From Amycolatopsis sp. NBC_01480 (GTDB taxonomy: Bacteria; Actinomycetota; Actinomycetes; Mycobacteriales; Pseudonocardiaceae): a DNA stretch of 64,000 nucleotides. The notes beneath the pieces were generated by a model that ran no database searches, was not told where the DNA came from, and saw only the letters and a list, made by a program, of their open reading frames with translations. Shown piece after piece: positions 6,931 to 14,937 of the stretch. Both the position numbers and the translations under genes were made by a program. The stretch covers positions 9,796,001-9,860,000 of the forward strand of contig NZ_CP109442.1 of the NCBI RefSeq assembly GCF_036227205.1, written 5' to 3'. How positions within the stretch are numbered: the first letter of the stretch is position 1; every line of letters begins with the position of its first letter.

Positions 6931-8775
6931 GTGGCTCACCCCGACACGGCCATGGCGGCCGCCCCCACGCCTGCGCTCGAAACCCTGCACCGGGTGTTCG
7001 GCTACGACGCCTTCCGCGGCGACCAGGCGGAGATCGTCGAGCACGTGATCTCCGGCGGCGACGCGCTGGTGCTCATGCCCACCGGTGGCGGGAAGTCCTT
7101 GTGTTATCAGATTCCCGCGCTCGTGCGGCCGGGCGTCGGCGTGGTGATCTCGCCGCTGATCGCGCTGATGCAGGACCAGGTCGACGCGTTGCGCAACCTC
7201 GGCGTGCGCGCGGGCTTCCTGAACTCCACCCAGGATTTCGGCGAGCGGCAGCGGGTCGAGGAGGCGTTCGTCTCCGGTGACCTCGACGTGCTCTACCTGG
7301 CGCCGGAACGGCTTTCGGTCGAGTCGACGGTGCGGCTGCTGGACCGGGGCAAGATCGCGCTGTTCGCCATCGACGAGGCGCACTGCGTGTCCCAGTGGGG
7401 CCACGACTTCCGGCCCGACTACCTGATGCTGTCCTCGCTGCACGAGCGCTGGCCGGACGTGCCGCGCATCGCGTTGACCGCGACGGCCACCGAGGCCACG
7501 CACAAGGAGATCTCGGCGCGGCTGAACCTCGACGACGCGAAGCACTTCGTCGCGAGCTTCGACCGGCCGAACATCCAGTACCGGATCGTCGGCAAGGCCT
7601 CGCCGCAGAAACAGCTGCTGGAGCTGCTGCGCACCGAGCACAAGGGCGACGCGGGCATCGTCTACTGCCTGTCCCGCGCCTCGGTGGAGAAGACCGCGGA
7701 TTTCCTGGTGCAGAACGGAATTCCGGCGGTGCCGTACCACGCGGGGCTGGACAAGCGGGTCCGCGCGGCGAACCAGTCGCGGTTCCTGCGCGAGGACGGG
7801 CTGGTGGTGGTGGCCACGATCGCGTTCGGCATGGGCATCGACAAACCGGACGTCCGCTTCGTCGCGCACCTCGACCTGCCGAAGTCCGTGGAGGGCTACT
7901 ACCAGGAGACCGGCCGCGCGGGCCGCGACGGGCTGCCGTCCACCGCGTGGCTGGCATACGGCCTGCAGGACGTGGTGCAGCAGCGCAAGATGATCGACAG
8001 CTCCGAGGGCGACGAGGCGCACCGGCGGCGGCAGGCGGCGCACCTGAACGCGATGCTGGCGCTGTGCGAGACGGTCGAGTGCCGCCGCGTGCAGATCCTC
8101 AACTACTTCGGCCAGGCCGGGAAGCCCTGCGGCAACTGCGACACCTGCCTGATCCCGCCGGAGCAGTGGGACGGCACGATCCCGGCGCAGAAGCTGCTGT
8201 CCACCGTCGTCCGGCTGCGCAACGAGCGGCGGCAGAGCTTCGGCGCCGGGCAGATCACCGACATCCTGGTGGGCAAGACCACGCCGAAAGTCACGCAGTT
8301 CCAGCACGAAACGCTCAAGGTGTTCGGCATCGGCACCGAGCTGCACGAGTCGGAATGGCGCGCGGTCGTGCGGCAGCTGCTGGCGCAGGGCCTGCTCGCG
8401 GTCCAGGGCGACTACGGCTCGCTGGTGCTGACCGAGGCCAGCTCGGAGGTGCTGAACGGCGCGCGGAAGGTCATGCTGCGGCGCGAGCCGGAACGCCCGG
8501 CCGGCGCCCGCGCGTCGCGGACCCGCAGCAAGACCGCCGCGGTGGAGCTGCCGCAGGAGGCGGCGCCGCTGTTCGAGCGGCTGCGGGCCTGGCGGGCCGC
8601 CACGGCGAAGGAACAGGGCGTCCCGGCGTACGTGATCTTCCACGACGCGACCCTGCGCCAGATCGCGACCGAGCGGCCGGCGTCGCTGGAGGCGCTCGGC
8701 ACGGTCAGCGGGGTCGGCGAGAACAAGCTGGCCAAGTACGGGGAAGGCGTGCTGGCTTCGCTGGCCGAGGAGTGA
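6931..8775 (+). CDS. recQ: ATP-dependent DNA helicase RecQ
   Basis: 614 residues. RecQ family order is complete: motif 0 (FGYDAFRGDQAEIV, 15-28), Walker A MPTGGGKS near 49, DEAH box IDEAHCVSQWGHDFRPDY near 146, motif VI QETGRAGRDG near 324, the RecQ-C-terminal zinc cysteines (C...PCGNCDTC near 395-402), a winged helix, and an HRDC domain (about 543-614, PAYVIFHDATLRQIA). It unwinds DNA 3' to 5' during recombinational repair and fork rescue. The GTG at 6931 fits a leaderless promoter; ATG 6952 is the alternative. A long Arg/Ala-rich linker (about 510-530) separates RQC and HRDC. Confidence 0.95.
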   Translation: MAHPDTAMAAAPTPALETLHRVFGYDAFRGDQAEIVEHVISGGDALVLMPTGGGKSLCYQIPALVRPGVGVVISPLIALMQDQVDALRNLGVRAGFLNSTQDFGERQRVEEAFVSGDLDVLYLAPERLSVESTVRLLDRGKIALFAIDEAHCVSQWGHDFRPDYLMLSSLHERWPDVPRIALTATATEATHKEISARLNLDDAKHFVASFDRPNIQYRIVGKASPQKQLLELLRTEHKGDAGIVYCLSRASVEKTADFLVQNGIPAVPYHAGLDKRVRAANQSRFLREDGLVVVATIAFGMGIDKPDVRFVAHLDLPKSVEGYYQETGRAGRDGLPSTAWLAYGLQDVVQQRKMIDSSEGDEAHRRRQAAHLNAMLALCETVECRRVQILNYFGQAGKPCGNCDTCLIPPEQWDGTIPAQKLLSTVVRLRNERRQSFGAGQITDILVGKTTPKVTQFQHETLKVFGIGTELHESEWRAVVRQLLAQGLLAVQGDYGSLVLTEASSEVLNGARKVMLRREPERPAGARASRTRSKTAAVELPQEAAPLFERLRAWRAATAKEQGVPAYVIFHDATLRQIATERPASLEALGTVSGVGENKLAKYGEGVLASLAEE

Positions 8776-8849
8776 GCGTCCGCCGGTCTCGGCCGGGGCG
8801 TGGGTAGGGTCGGAAACCGGGGTCCCGGACAGCAGCAGGAGGCATCTCG

Positions 8850-10118
8850 GTGGGCGAGTCGAACTGGGCCGGAAACCACGGCTACGCCGCGGAAACAGTG
8901 CTGGCCCCGCGCACAGTGGACGAGGTGCGCGCGGCCGTCGCGGGCGCGGCCACGGTCAAGGCGCTGGGCAGCCGGCACTGCTTCAACGACATCGCCGACG
9001 CCCCTGGCGGGCTGCTCCTCGACCTGGCCGCGCTGAAGACGCCGGTCGAGATCAACGCCGAAGCCGCCACCGCGACCGTCGGCGGGTCGGCGCGCTACGG
9101 CGACTTCGTCGGACAGCTGCACGAAGCCGGTTTCGCGCTGCCCAATCTGGCTTCGCTGCCGCACATCACGGTGGCCGGGAGCGTCGCCACCGGCACCCAC
9201 GGGTCGGGGCGGCGGCGGCAAGGGCTCGCGTCGGCTGTCTCGGCGCTGGAGCTGGTCACCGCGGACGGCGAGCTGCGGACCTTCTCGCGGGAGCGGGACC
9301 CGGACGTTTTCCCCGGGCTGGTCGTCAACCTCGGCGCGCTCGGGGTGGTCACGCGGCTGACCCTGGACCTGGTGCCCACATTCGACGTCCGCCAGAACGT
9401 CTTCGAAGGCCTGCCCTGGGCCGCTCTCCCCGAGCACTTCGACGAGATCGAGGACGCCGGGTACAGCGTCAGCCTGTTCACGGACTGGACCGGCGACAAG
9501 ATCGGCGCGGCCTGGGTCAAGAGCCGCGTCGAGCCGGAGGTGCCCGCGCCGTCCGGGCTGCACGGCGCGATCCCGGCCGACGGGCCCCGGCACCCGGTGC
9601 CCGCGGCCGGCGTCCCGGTCGGCCACACCACGCCGCAGCTCGGCGTGCCGGGACCGTGGCACGAGCGGCTCCCGCACTTCGCGCTCGCGTTCACCCCGAG
9701 TGTCGGCGACGAGCTGCAGTCGGAGTACTTCGTGCCGTACCGGGACGCGGTGGCCGCGATCGAGGCGTTGCGCGGGATCGCCGACCGGCTGGCCCCGGTG
9801 CTGCTGGTGTCCGAGATCCGCGCGATCGCCGCCGACGAGCTGTGGCTGAGCCCGTCGAACGGCGGCGACCGCGTGGCGTTCCACTTCACCTGGCGCCCGC
9901 GCCAGCCCGAGGTCGAAGCGCTGCTGCCGTTGCTCGAAGAACGGCTGGCCCCGTTCGGCGCGCGGCCGCACTGGGGCAAGCTCTTCCACCGCAGCGCACT
10001 GGCCGCGCACTACCCGCGGATGGCCGATTTCCGGGCCCTGGCCACGGATCTGGACCCCGGCGGCAAGTTCCGCACCCCGTTCGTCCGCCGGACGGTGTTC
10101 GGGGAAACCGGGGTCTAG
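8850..10118 (+). CDS. FAD-dependent alditol oxidase-like protein (VAO family)
   Basis: 422 residues, GTG start with AGGAGG six bases upstream. N-terminal FAD-binding PCMH domain with NWAGNHGYAA at the start and GSRHCFND at about 41-48; H44 matches the histidine that carries covalent FAD in Streptomyces AldO/XyoA. A second flavin-contact segment is LPHITVAGSVATGTHGSG (about 109-126). The C terminus holds the family motif RPHWGKLF. Homologues oxidise xylitol, sorbitol or sugar lactones using O2 and release H2O2. Substrate for this copy is not determined. It stands alone, with a degenerate scar downstream. Confidence 0.85.
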   Translation: MGESNWAGNHGYAAETVLAPRTVDEVRAAVAGAATVKALGSRHCFNDIADAPGGLLLDLAALKTPVEINAEAATATVGGSARYGDFVGQLHEAGFALPNLASLPHITVAGSVATGTHGSGRRRQGLASAVSALELVTADGELRTFSRERDPDVFPGLVVNLGALGVVTRLTLDLVPTFDVRQNVFEGLPWAALPEHFDEIEDAGYSVSLFTDWTGDKIGAAWVKSRVEPEVPAPSGLHGAIPADGPRHPVPAAGVPVGHTTPQLGVPGPWHERLPHFALAFTPSVGDELQSEYFVPYRDAVAAIEALRGIADRLAPVLLVSEIRAIAADELWLSPSNGGDRVAFHFTWRPRQPEVEALLPLLEERLAPFGARPHWGKLFHRSALAAHYPRMADFRALATDLDPGGKFRTPFVRRTVFGETGV

Positions 10119-10127
10119 CGCCGCCGG

Positions 10128-10172
10128 TCAGAACTGGTTCTCCCCGCCGTCGATGTCCAGGTTCGCCCCGGC
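10128..10172 (-). pseudogene. 3' remnant of a short-chain dehydrogenase gene
   Basis: The minus strand encodes only a C-terminal tail, AGANLDIDGGENQF, followed by TGA. It resembles the C-terminal TGxxLxxDGG segment of SDR oxidoreductases. Upstream (towards higher coordinates) the coding sequence stops making sense and gives way to a plus-strand tetR remnant, so the body of the gene is gone. The match is short, hence the modest confidence. Confidence 0.4.
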
Positions 10173-10181
10173 CGGCCCGCC

Positions 10182-10493
10182 GGATGTATGGCCGTGCAGG
10201 GCGCGCTGGCCGCCGGCGACCTCGGGCGCCCGGCGCGCGACACCCTGATTTCTGGCGCGACGAAGCGCGCTCACGCCTGCGCGACCGCTTCCAGCGGGCC
10301 GTCGACGAAGGCGATCTGCCACCGGAGACCGACCCCGGGCTGCTTGCCCGCTACCTCATGACCATGGCGAACGGCATCGCCGTTCGCCATGGTCATGGCG
10401 AACGGCATCGCCGTCCAAGCCGCCGGCGGCGCCGATCACGACGAACTCCAGCAGGTGGCCGACGCGGCACTGCGCACCTGGCCACCTGCCTGA
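10182..10493 (+). pseudogene. 3' remnant of a TetR-family regulator, with two frame disruptions
   Basis: Reading through two shifts gives a typical TetR ligand-domain end: GCMAVQGALAAGD, then RDEARSRLRDRFQRAVDEGDLPPETDP, then LLARYLMTMANGIAV and finally QAAGGADHDELQQVADAALRTWPP. The first shift is a one-base change near 10246. The second is a 31-bp insertion around 10384-10414 that repeats the MANGIAV codons in inverted and then direct orientation. The DNA-binding half is missing. It was probably once divergent from the SDR gene whose tail lies at 10128-10172. Confidence 0.75.
10357..10397. repeat. Perfect 41-bp palindrome (19-bp arms, 3-base loop)
   Basis: The left arm begins CATGACCATGGCGAACGGC, the loop is ATC, and the right arm is its exact complement ending GGTCATG. 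It is immediately followed by another direct copy of ATGGCGAACGGCATCGCCGT. It lies inside the tetR remnant and causes one of its frame disruptions. The pattern fits a templated (strand-switch) mutation rather than a terminator. Confidence 0.9.
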
Positions 10494-10509
10494 CTGGTGC
10501 TCGGCCGGG

Positions 10510-10716
10510 TCAGTGCCCGGGACGCGGCTTGGTGACGTCGCTGACCTTGCGGACCGCGCCGCTGAGCTGGCTGTGGTACTTGCCCTTCGTCTTCTCGTCG
10601 ACGAAGGTGGCGGCCTTGCCCACGACCTGGTTGACCTTCTCCGGGTTCTTCCGCGCATAGGACTGCACGACGCCCGCCGCGCCGGCCAGGATGGCCAGGC
10701 GTTTCATCAGTGCCAT
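10510..10716 (-). CDS. MT0933-type antitoxin-family small protein
   Basis: 68 residues from ATG 10716, preceded by GGGAGG. The segment NPEKVNQVVGKAATFVDEKTKGKY followed by an amphipathic helix matches the MT0933 (Rv0909) antitoxin-like family, whose core is a K/E/V-rich helix with the motif FVDEKTKGKY. The N terminus (MALMKRLAILAGAAGVVQSYA) is more hydrophobic than in Rv0909. No toxin gene of the Rv0910 type lies next to it, so a toxin-antitoxin role is not supported here. Many actinobacterial copies are stand-alone and of unknown role. Confidence 0.65.
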   Translation of the reverse strand: MALMKRLAILAGAAGVVQSYARKNPEKVNQVVGKAATFVDEKTKGKYHSQLSGAVRKVSDVTKPRPGH

Positions 10717-10862
10717 GAGTGATCCTCCCGTTGTTCCTCGTCCGTCCAACGACCGGCGGGTACCCGCGGTTCCCGGAAGCCGAACATTCCGGACATCGGC
10801 GCCGGGCCGGGGCACCAGAAAATCAGGCGCCGTCGCCGCGCCGCCCCGGCATGATCACGGGC

Positions 10863-11846
10863 ATGCGCGACCTCGCCGCCCTCCCCAAGGCGCACCTGCA
10901 CGTCCACCTCGAAAGCACGGTGCGGCCCGGCACCCTGCGTGAACTGGCCGACGCCAATGGAGTGCCGCTGCCTGCTGAAATGCCGGTGTTCGACGGGTTC
11001 CGCGCGTTCGCCGACCACAACTCGCTGATCCGCGCCTGCCTGCGCCGGCCGGAGGACTTCGAGCGGGTCGCGCGGGAGTTCTGCGAGGACGAGTTCGCGC
11101 AGGGCACCCGCTACGCCGAGGTGACCTTCACCGCCGCCTCGCACGGGGAACGGCTGGGGGACCTCGAAATGCCGCTCGCGTCCGTCCTCAAAGGACTGTC
11201 CGAAGGCGGCGCGCGCACCGGACTCGAATGGCGGGTGCTGCTCGACCACTCACGACGGCGGCCGGTGGCGCGGGCCGAACGCACGCTGGACCTGGCGCTC
11301 CGCCACGAGCGCGTGGTCGGCCTGGGCCTGGCCGGTGAGGAGCGGTACCCGCTGAAGCCGTTCGCGGCCGTCTTCGACCGGGCCCGCGAGGCCGGCCTGC
11401 ACCTCGTGCACCACGCCGGGGAGGACGCCGGGCCCGGCAGCATCCGCGAGGCCCTCGACCTCGGCCACAGCGAGCGGATCGGCCACGGGATCCGGATTCT
11501 GGAGGACCGCGAGCTGGTCGCCGAGGTGCGTGAGCGCGGCGTCGCGTTGGAGCTCTGCCCGGCGTCGAACGTCACGCTCGGGCTGGTGCCCTCGCTCGCC
11601 GCGCACCCGCTCCCCCGGCTGGTCGACGCGGGCCTGGCCGTCACGCTGAACACCGACGTCCCGTCGGTCACCGGCACCACGCTCACTGACGAGTTCGCCC
11701 GCGTCCGCGCCGCGTTCGGCTACGACGGCACCCGGCTGGCGGCGATCGCCGCCGCGGGCGTCACCGCTTCGTTCGCGCCTGAGGCCACGAAAACGGCGCT
11801 GCACCAAGGGATTTCGGCCTGGCTCACACCGGGAGCAGGCGCGTGA
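10863..11846 (+). CDS. Adenosine deaminase family protein
   Basis: 327 residues. Metal-dependent amidohydrolase barrel with zinc ligands in HLHVHLES (residues 11-18), the catalytic HHAGE motif, the ERIGHGIR histidine, the substrate loop CPASNV and the final zinc aspartate in LNTDVPSV. Classical adenosine deaminases have NTDDP; here the second Asp is Val, as in a subset of actinobacterial paralogues, so the nucleobase preference may differ. The enzyme would convert adenosine or a related aminopurine nucleoside to the inosine form with release of ammonia. ATG 10851 is an alternative start. The 3' end overlaps the convergent VWA gene by 23 bp. Confidence 0.82.
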   Translation: MRDLAALPKAHLHVHLESTVRPGTLRELADANGVPLPAEMPVFDGFRAFADHNSLIRACLRRPEDFERVAREFCEDEFAQGTRYAEVTFTAASHGERLGDLEMPLASVLKGLSEGGARTGLEWRVLLDHSRRRPVARAERTLDLALRHERVVGLGLAGEERYPLKPFAAVFDRAREAGLHLVHHAGEDAGPGSIREALDLGHSERIGHGIRILEDRELVAEVRERGVALELCPASNVTLGLVPSLAAHPLPRLVDAGLAVTLNTDVPSVTGTTLTDEFARVRAAFGYDGTRLAAIAAAGVTASFAPEATKTALHQGISAWLTPGAGA

Positions 11847-13212
11847 CGAGTGCGCTCAGCTGCTGCACCGTGCGGCACTCGTGCATCTCGACCAGCTCGG
11901 CGTAGGCGAGCGCGGCCGAGTCGCCGGTGGACCACAGCGCGCGGCGCTCCGGGTTGAGCCAGAACACGTGCCGGGCGCGGTCGCGGACGGTGCGCAGCGC
12001 GTCGAGGTTCGGGTCGCCGCCGTTGGTGCGGGCGTCGCCGAGCACGAGCACGGAGGTGCGCGGGCCGACGGCGTCGAGCCAGCGGTCCGCGAACTGGCCG
12101 AGCGCGCCGCCGTAGTCGCTGTGCCCGTCCCAGCGCACCACGGCCGCCTCGCTCAGGATGCGCGCGCCGAGGTGCTCGGGGTCGGCAGTGCCGGTGGTGA
12201 CCAGGTGTGTGACCTCGTCGGTGCTGTCGACGAAGGCGAACACCCGGATCTTGCTGAACTGGTCCCGCAAGGCCTGCACCAGCAGCATGGTGAAGTTCGC
12301 GAACCCGGCCACCGAACCGGAAAGGTCGCACAGCAGCACGATTTCCGGCCGTCCGGGCCGGCGGTGCCGGTACGCCGGGCGCAGCGGCACTCCGCCGGTC
12401 GTGAGCGAGCGGCGCAACGTCCGCCGCAGGTCGATCTGCCCGCGGGTGGTGCGCTTGCGCCGCGCGGCCAGGCGGGTGGCGAGCTTGCGGGACAGCGGCT
12501 GCACGGTCCGGCGCAGCTCGGCCAGCTGTGCGCGGCTGGCGATGAGGAAGTCGACGCGGTCGGCGGCGGGCGCGATGGCGTGTTCCGCGACCCGCTCGCG
12601 GCCCCGGACCTCCGCCGCCCGGCGGCGCGCTTCCGTCCGCACCTGGCCGCGAAAACCCTCGACGCGGCGGCGGATCTCGTCCCGGGTGAGCCGGTCCGTG
12701 AACGCTTCCCCGGTCTCCTCAGTCTGGGCGCCGCCGCCGGCGCGCAGGGCCGCGAGCACTCGCGCGATCAGGGTCTGCGGCTGGAGCCGGTCGAGGGTCT
12801 GGTGCGCGGAGAAGCCGCCGCCCGGCCCGGACCCGGCGCCGTACTGGCCGAGCATGTCCACCGCGAGCCCGGCGAGCTGCGCCAGGGTCTGCTCGTCACC
12901 CTCGGCGAGCGCGGCGCCCAGCGCGTCCCGCAGCTGCTGGAGGTCACGCGGCCGGTCTTCGCGCGCCAGCTCCGGCGTCCCGACCCCGGCCGGGAAATAC
13001 AGGTCGAACGTCGCGTCGAACACCGCCCGCTGCCCGCCCCGGCGCACCAGCGCGGCGGCGAGCCCCTCGCGGACCAGCTCCCGGTCGTCGAATCCGAGCA
13101 CCTCGAGCGCGGAGGCCGCATCGACCGTCTCGCTCGGCCCGGCCGGGATGCCGTGGGCCCGCAGCGCCCGGACGAAGCCGGTCAGCCGCTCCGTGACGCC
13201 CGGCGCGGTCAC
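11824..13212 (-). CDS. VWA domain-containing CoxE-like protein
   Basis: 462 residues, GTG start overlapping the moxR stop (GTGA at 13209-13212). N-terminal helical part (GPSETVDAASALEVLG), a long Arg-rich linker, then a von Willebrand A domain with the MIDAS motif DLSGS at about 295 and LVLGDARTNGGDP towards the C terminus. CoxE-like VWA proteins work with MoxR AAA+ ATPases as chaperone pairs that mature metalloenzymes or regulate complexes. The direct 4-bp overlap with moxR supports the pair. No target enzyme is encoded next door; the molybdenum hydroxylase at 18.9-21.6 kb is a possible but unproven client. Confidence 0.85.
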   Translation of the reverse strand: MTAPGVTERLTGFVRALRAHGIPAGPSETVDAASALEVLGFDDRELVREGLAAALVRRGGQRAVFDATFDLYFPAGVGTPELAREDRPRDLQQLRDALGAALAEGDEQTLAQLAGLAVDMLGQYGAGSGPGGGFSAHQTLDRLQPQTLIARVLAALRAGGGAQTEETGEAFTDRLTRDEIRRRVEGFRGQVRTEARRRAAEVRGRERVAEHAIAPAADRVDFLIASRAQLAELRRTVQPLSRKLATRLAARRKRTTRGQIDLRRTLRRSLTTGGVPLRPAYRHRRPGRPEIVLLCDLSGSVAGFANFTMLLVQALRDQFSKIRVFAFVDSTDEVTHLVTTGTADPEHLGARILSEAAVVRWDGHSDYGGALGQFADRWLDAVGPRTSVLVLGDARTNGGDPNLDALRTVRDRARHVFWLNPERRALWSTGDSAALAYAELVEMHECRTVQQLSALVTRLLPV

Positions 13213-14090
13213 GACGCGTCCAGCACCTGGTCGAGCTTGAGCCCGGCCCCGGCCTTGACGATGTCGTCCTGGTGCTTGAGCACCACGCCGAGGCTTTCGC
13301 GCACCACCTGCTCGTCGAGCGTGCCGGCGCCCAGCTCCAGCAGGGTGCGCGCCCAGTCGATGGTCTCCGCCACGGACGGCAGTTTCCGCAGGTCCATCGC
13401 CCGCAGCGCGGCGATCACGCGGACCACGGAATCGGCGAGCGCGCCGTTGATGCCCGGCACCTTGAGCCGGACGATCCGGCGTTCCAGCTCCTCGTCCGGG
13501 AAGTCGATGTGCAGGAACAGGCAGCGCCGCCGCAGGGCTTCGGACAGCTCGCGCGTGGCGTTCGAGGTGAGCACGACAAACGGCTCCCGCGTGGCGGTGA
13601 TCGTGCCCAGCTCGGGGACGGTGACCTGGAAGTCGCCCAGCACCTCGAGCAGCAGGCCCTCGACCTCCATGTCGGCCTTGTCGGTCTCGTCGATCAGCAG
13701 CACGGTCGGCTCGGTGCCGGAGATGGCGGTGAGCAACGGGCGGCGCAGCAGGAACTCCTCGCCGAAGATGTCGGTGCGCGCGTCTTCCCACGTCTCCTCG
13801 CGCCCGGCGGTGATGCGCAGCAGCTGCTTGGCGTGGTTCCACTCGTACAGCGCGCGAGCCTCGTCGATCCCCTCGTAACACTGCAACCGCACCAGCCGCG
13901 ACCCGCTCACCGCGGCGACCGCCTTGGCCAGCTCGGTCTTCCCGACCCCCGCCGGCCCCTCCACCAGCAACGGCTTCCCGAGCCGATCAGCGAGGAACAC
14001 GGTGGTCGCCACCGCTGTCGAGGCGAGATAGCCGGCCTCGGCCAGCTTCGCCGACACATCGTCGACGGAGGAGAAGAACCCGGTACCCAC
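13209..14090 (-). CDS. MoxR-family AAA+ ATPase
   Basis: 293 residues. Walker A GPAGVGKT at 45-52, Walker B VLLIDE at 130-135, sensor 1 VVLTSNATREL, and the MoxR lid region with RRRCLFLHIDFP. GTG start with AGGAGG upstream. It is the first gene of a two-gene operon with the VWA partner, and the usual role is ATP-driven remodelling or cofactor insertion into a client complex. The closest family members are those paired with CoxE-like proteins (APE2220/CoxD type). Confidence 0.9.
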   Translation of the reverse strand: MGTGFFSSVDDVSAKLAEAGYLASTAVATTVFLADRLGKPLLVEGPAGVGKTELAKAVAAVSGSRLVRLQCYEGIDEARALYEWNHAKQLLRITAGREETWEDARTDIFGEEFLLRRPLLTAISGTEPTVLLIDETDKADMEVEGLLLEVLGDFQVTVPELGTITATREPFVVLTSNATRELSEALRRRCLFLHIDFPDEELERRIVRLKVPGINGALADSVVRVIAALRAMDLRKLPSVAETIDWARTLLELGAGTLDEQVVRESLGVVLKHQDDIVKAGAGLKLDQVLDAS

Positions 14091-14290
14091 GCGACCTCCT
14101 AAGCGATTGCTTACCCCATTATGCGGGACGGGTCGCCGGGTTCCGTTTGCCAGGTGAGTTGCACGCTCGGTAGCCGGTTTCTCGCGGTCGTCGCACCTTC
14201 GCGGTCACTGCTTTGCGGTCACTGGCTTGCGGTGGGTGACATCGGCTCGGATCTTTCGGAGCGCGGCCGGGGCTCGGCCAGCACGGGCGG

Positions 14291-14632
14291 CTACCGATGC
14301 CAGCCGATGTGCGGCCCGTGCACGTCGCAGCCGCTGAGCCCGCAGCTCACCCCCGGGCCGGACACGTACCCGTTCCCGGGCGGGTTCACGTCGATCCCGC
14401 CACCGCCGCCAGTGCCGGTATCGGTCGGCAGCGGCTCCTCGGCAGCCGGTTCCTCCGGCGACGTCGGATCGCTGCTGCCCACCTCGGACGGAACCGAGTA
14501 GCCGGCCGGGGTGCCGGTGTTGTCAGCACCACCGCACGCGTTGGCGACCGCGCCGATGAGGCCGAACACGACCACAACACCGAGCACCGCAGGCGACAGC
14601 GTCGTCTTCTTTTTCGATCTGGCCATGATCAT
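14291..14632 (-). CDS. Small exported or membrane-anchored unknown protein
   Basis: 113 residues from ATG 14632, with GAGGAG six bases upstream. A basic start (ARSKKKTT) and a hydrophobic helix (about 14-31, LGVVVVFGLIGAVANACGG) resemble a signal sequence. The Cys after AVANA lacks a standard lipobox, so lipoprotein status is doubtful. The rest is Pro/Gly/Glu-rich linker ending in a compact GVSCGLSGCDVHGPHIGWHR tail with two cysteines that could form a disulfide. No function recognised. Confidence 0.6.
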   Translation of the reverse strand: MIMARSKKKTTLSPAVLGVVVVFGLIGAVANACGGADNTGTPAGYSVPSEVGSSDPTSPEEPAAEEPLPTDTGTGGGGGIDVNPPGNGYVSGPGVSCGLSGCDVHGPHIGWHR

Positions 14633-14937
14633 GCCTTTCTCCTCGCAGGCGACTCGACCTACCGGCGAAGCGCCACCGGGTGGGCACCGGATGGGCAGCG
14701 CGGTGGTGGCGAGCCGGAACAGTGGTCGGTAGTCCCGCTCGGGCTCGGGTTTGTCACGCATCTCAGGACGCGTTCACCCGTTCAGCCCACAAGGATCACT
14801 ACGCTCAGCCACTGCTGTCCGGGCTCTCTGCCGGGCTCGACGGGCGGCCGTGGTCCTTCGCGGCGAAGAGGCGGGAACGTCGGCCAGGCAACCGCCGCTA
14901 CACGGCAGTCTTGCGTGAAACGGCTAGCATCCCGGGC
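14633..14937. other. 305-bp intergenic region before the aldo-keto reductase
   Basis: No convincing gene, hairpin or repeat was seen apart from the candidate -10 element at its right end. Translations across it have no recognisable domain. Confidence 0.5.
14925..14930 (+). promoter_or_regulatory. Candidate -10 element for a leaderless aldo-keto reductase transcript
   Basis: TAGCAT (TANNNT consensus) ends seven bases before the GTG at 14938 and no Shine-Dalgarno sequence is present, the same arrangement as at recQ. Confidence 0.4.

Noticed and set aside
10510..10716. Toxin-antitoxin module around the MT0933-like gene
   Set aside because: No Rv0910-like or other toxin gene is adjacent; the neighbours are a scar and adenosine deaminase.
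11824..14090. MoxR/VWA pair as a ternary-type anti-phage system
   Set aside because: Only two genes are present and there is no third effector (nuclease or protease). The VWA protein is CoxE-like, which fits metalloenzyme maturation better.
14121..14501. Plus-strand open frame opposite the small exported protein
   Set aside because: Its Pro/Ser-rich translation is the complement of the better-supported minus-strand gene with signal sequence and ribosome site.
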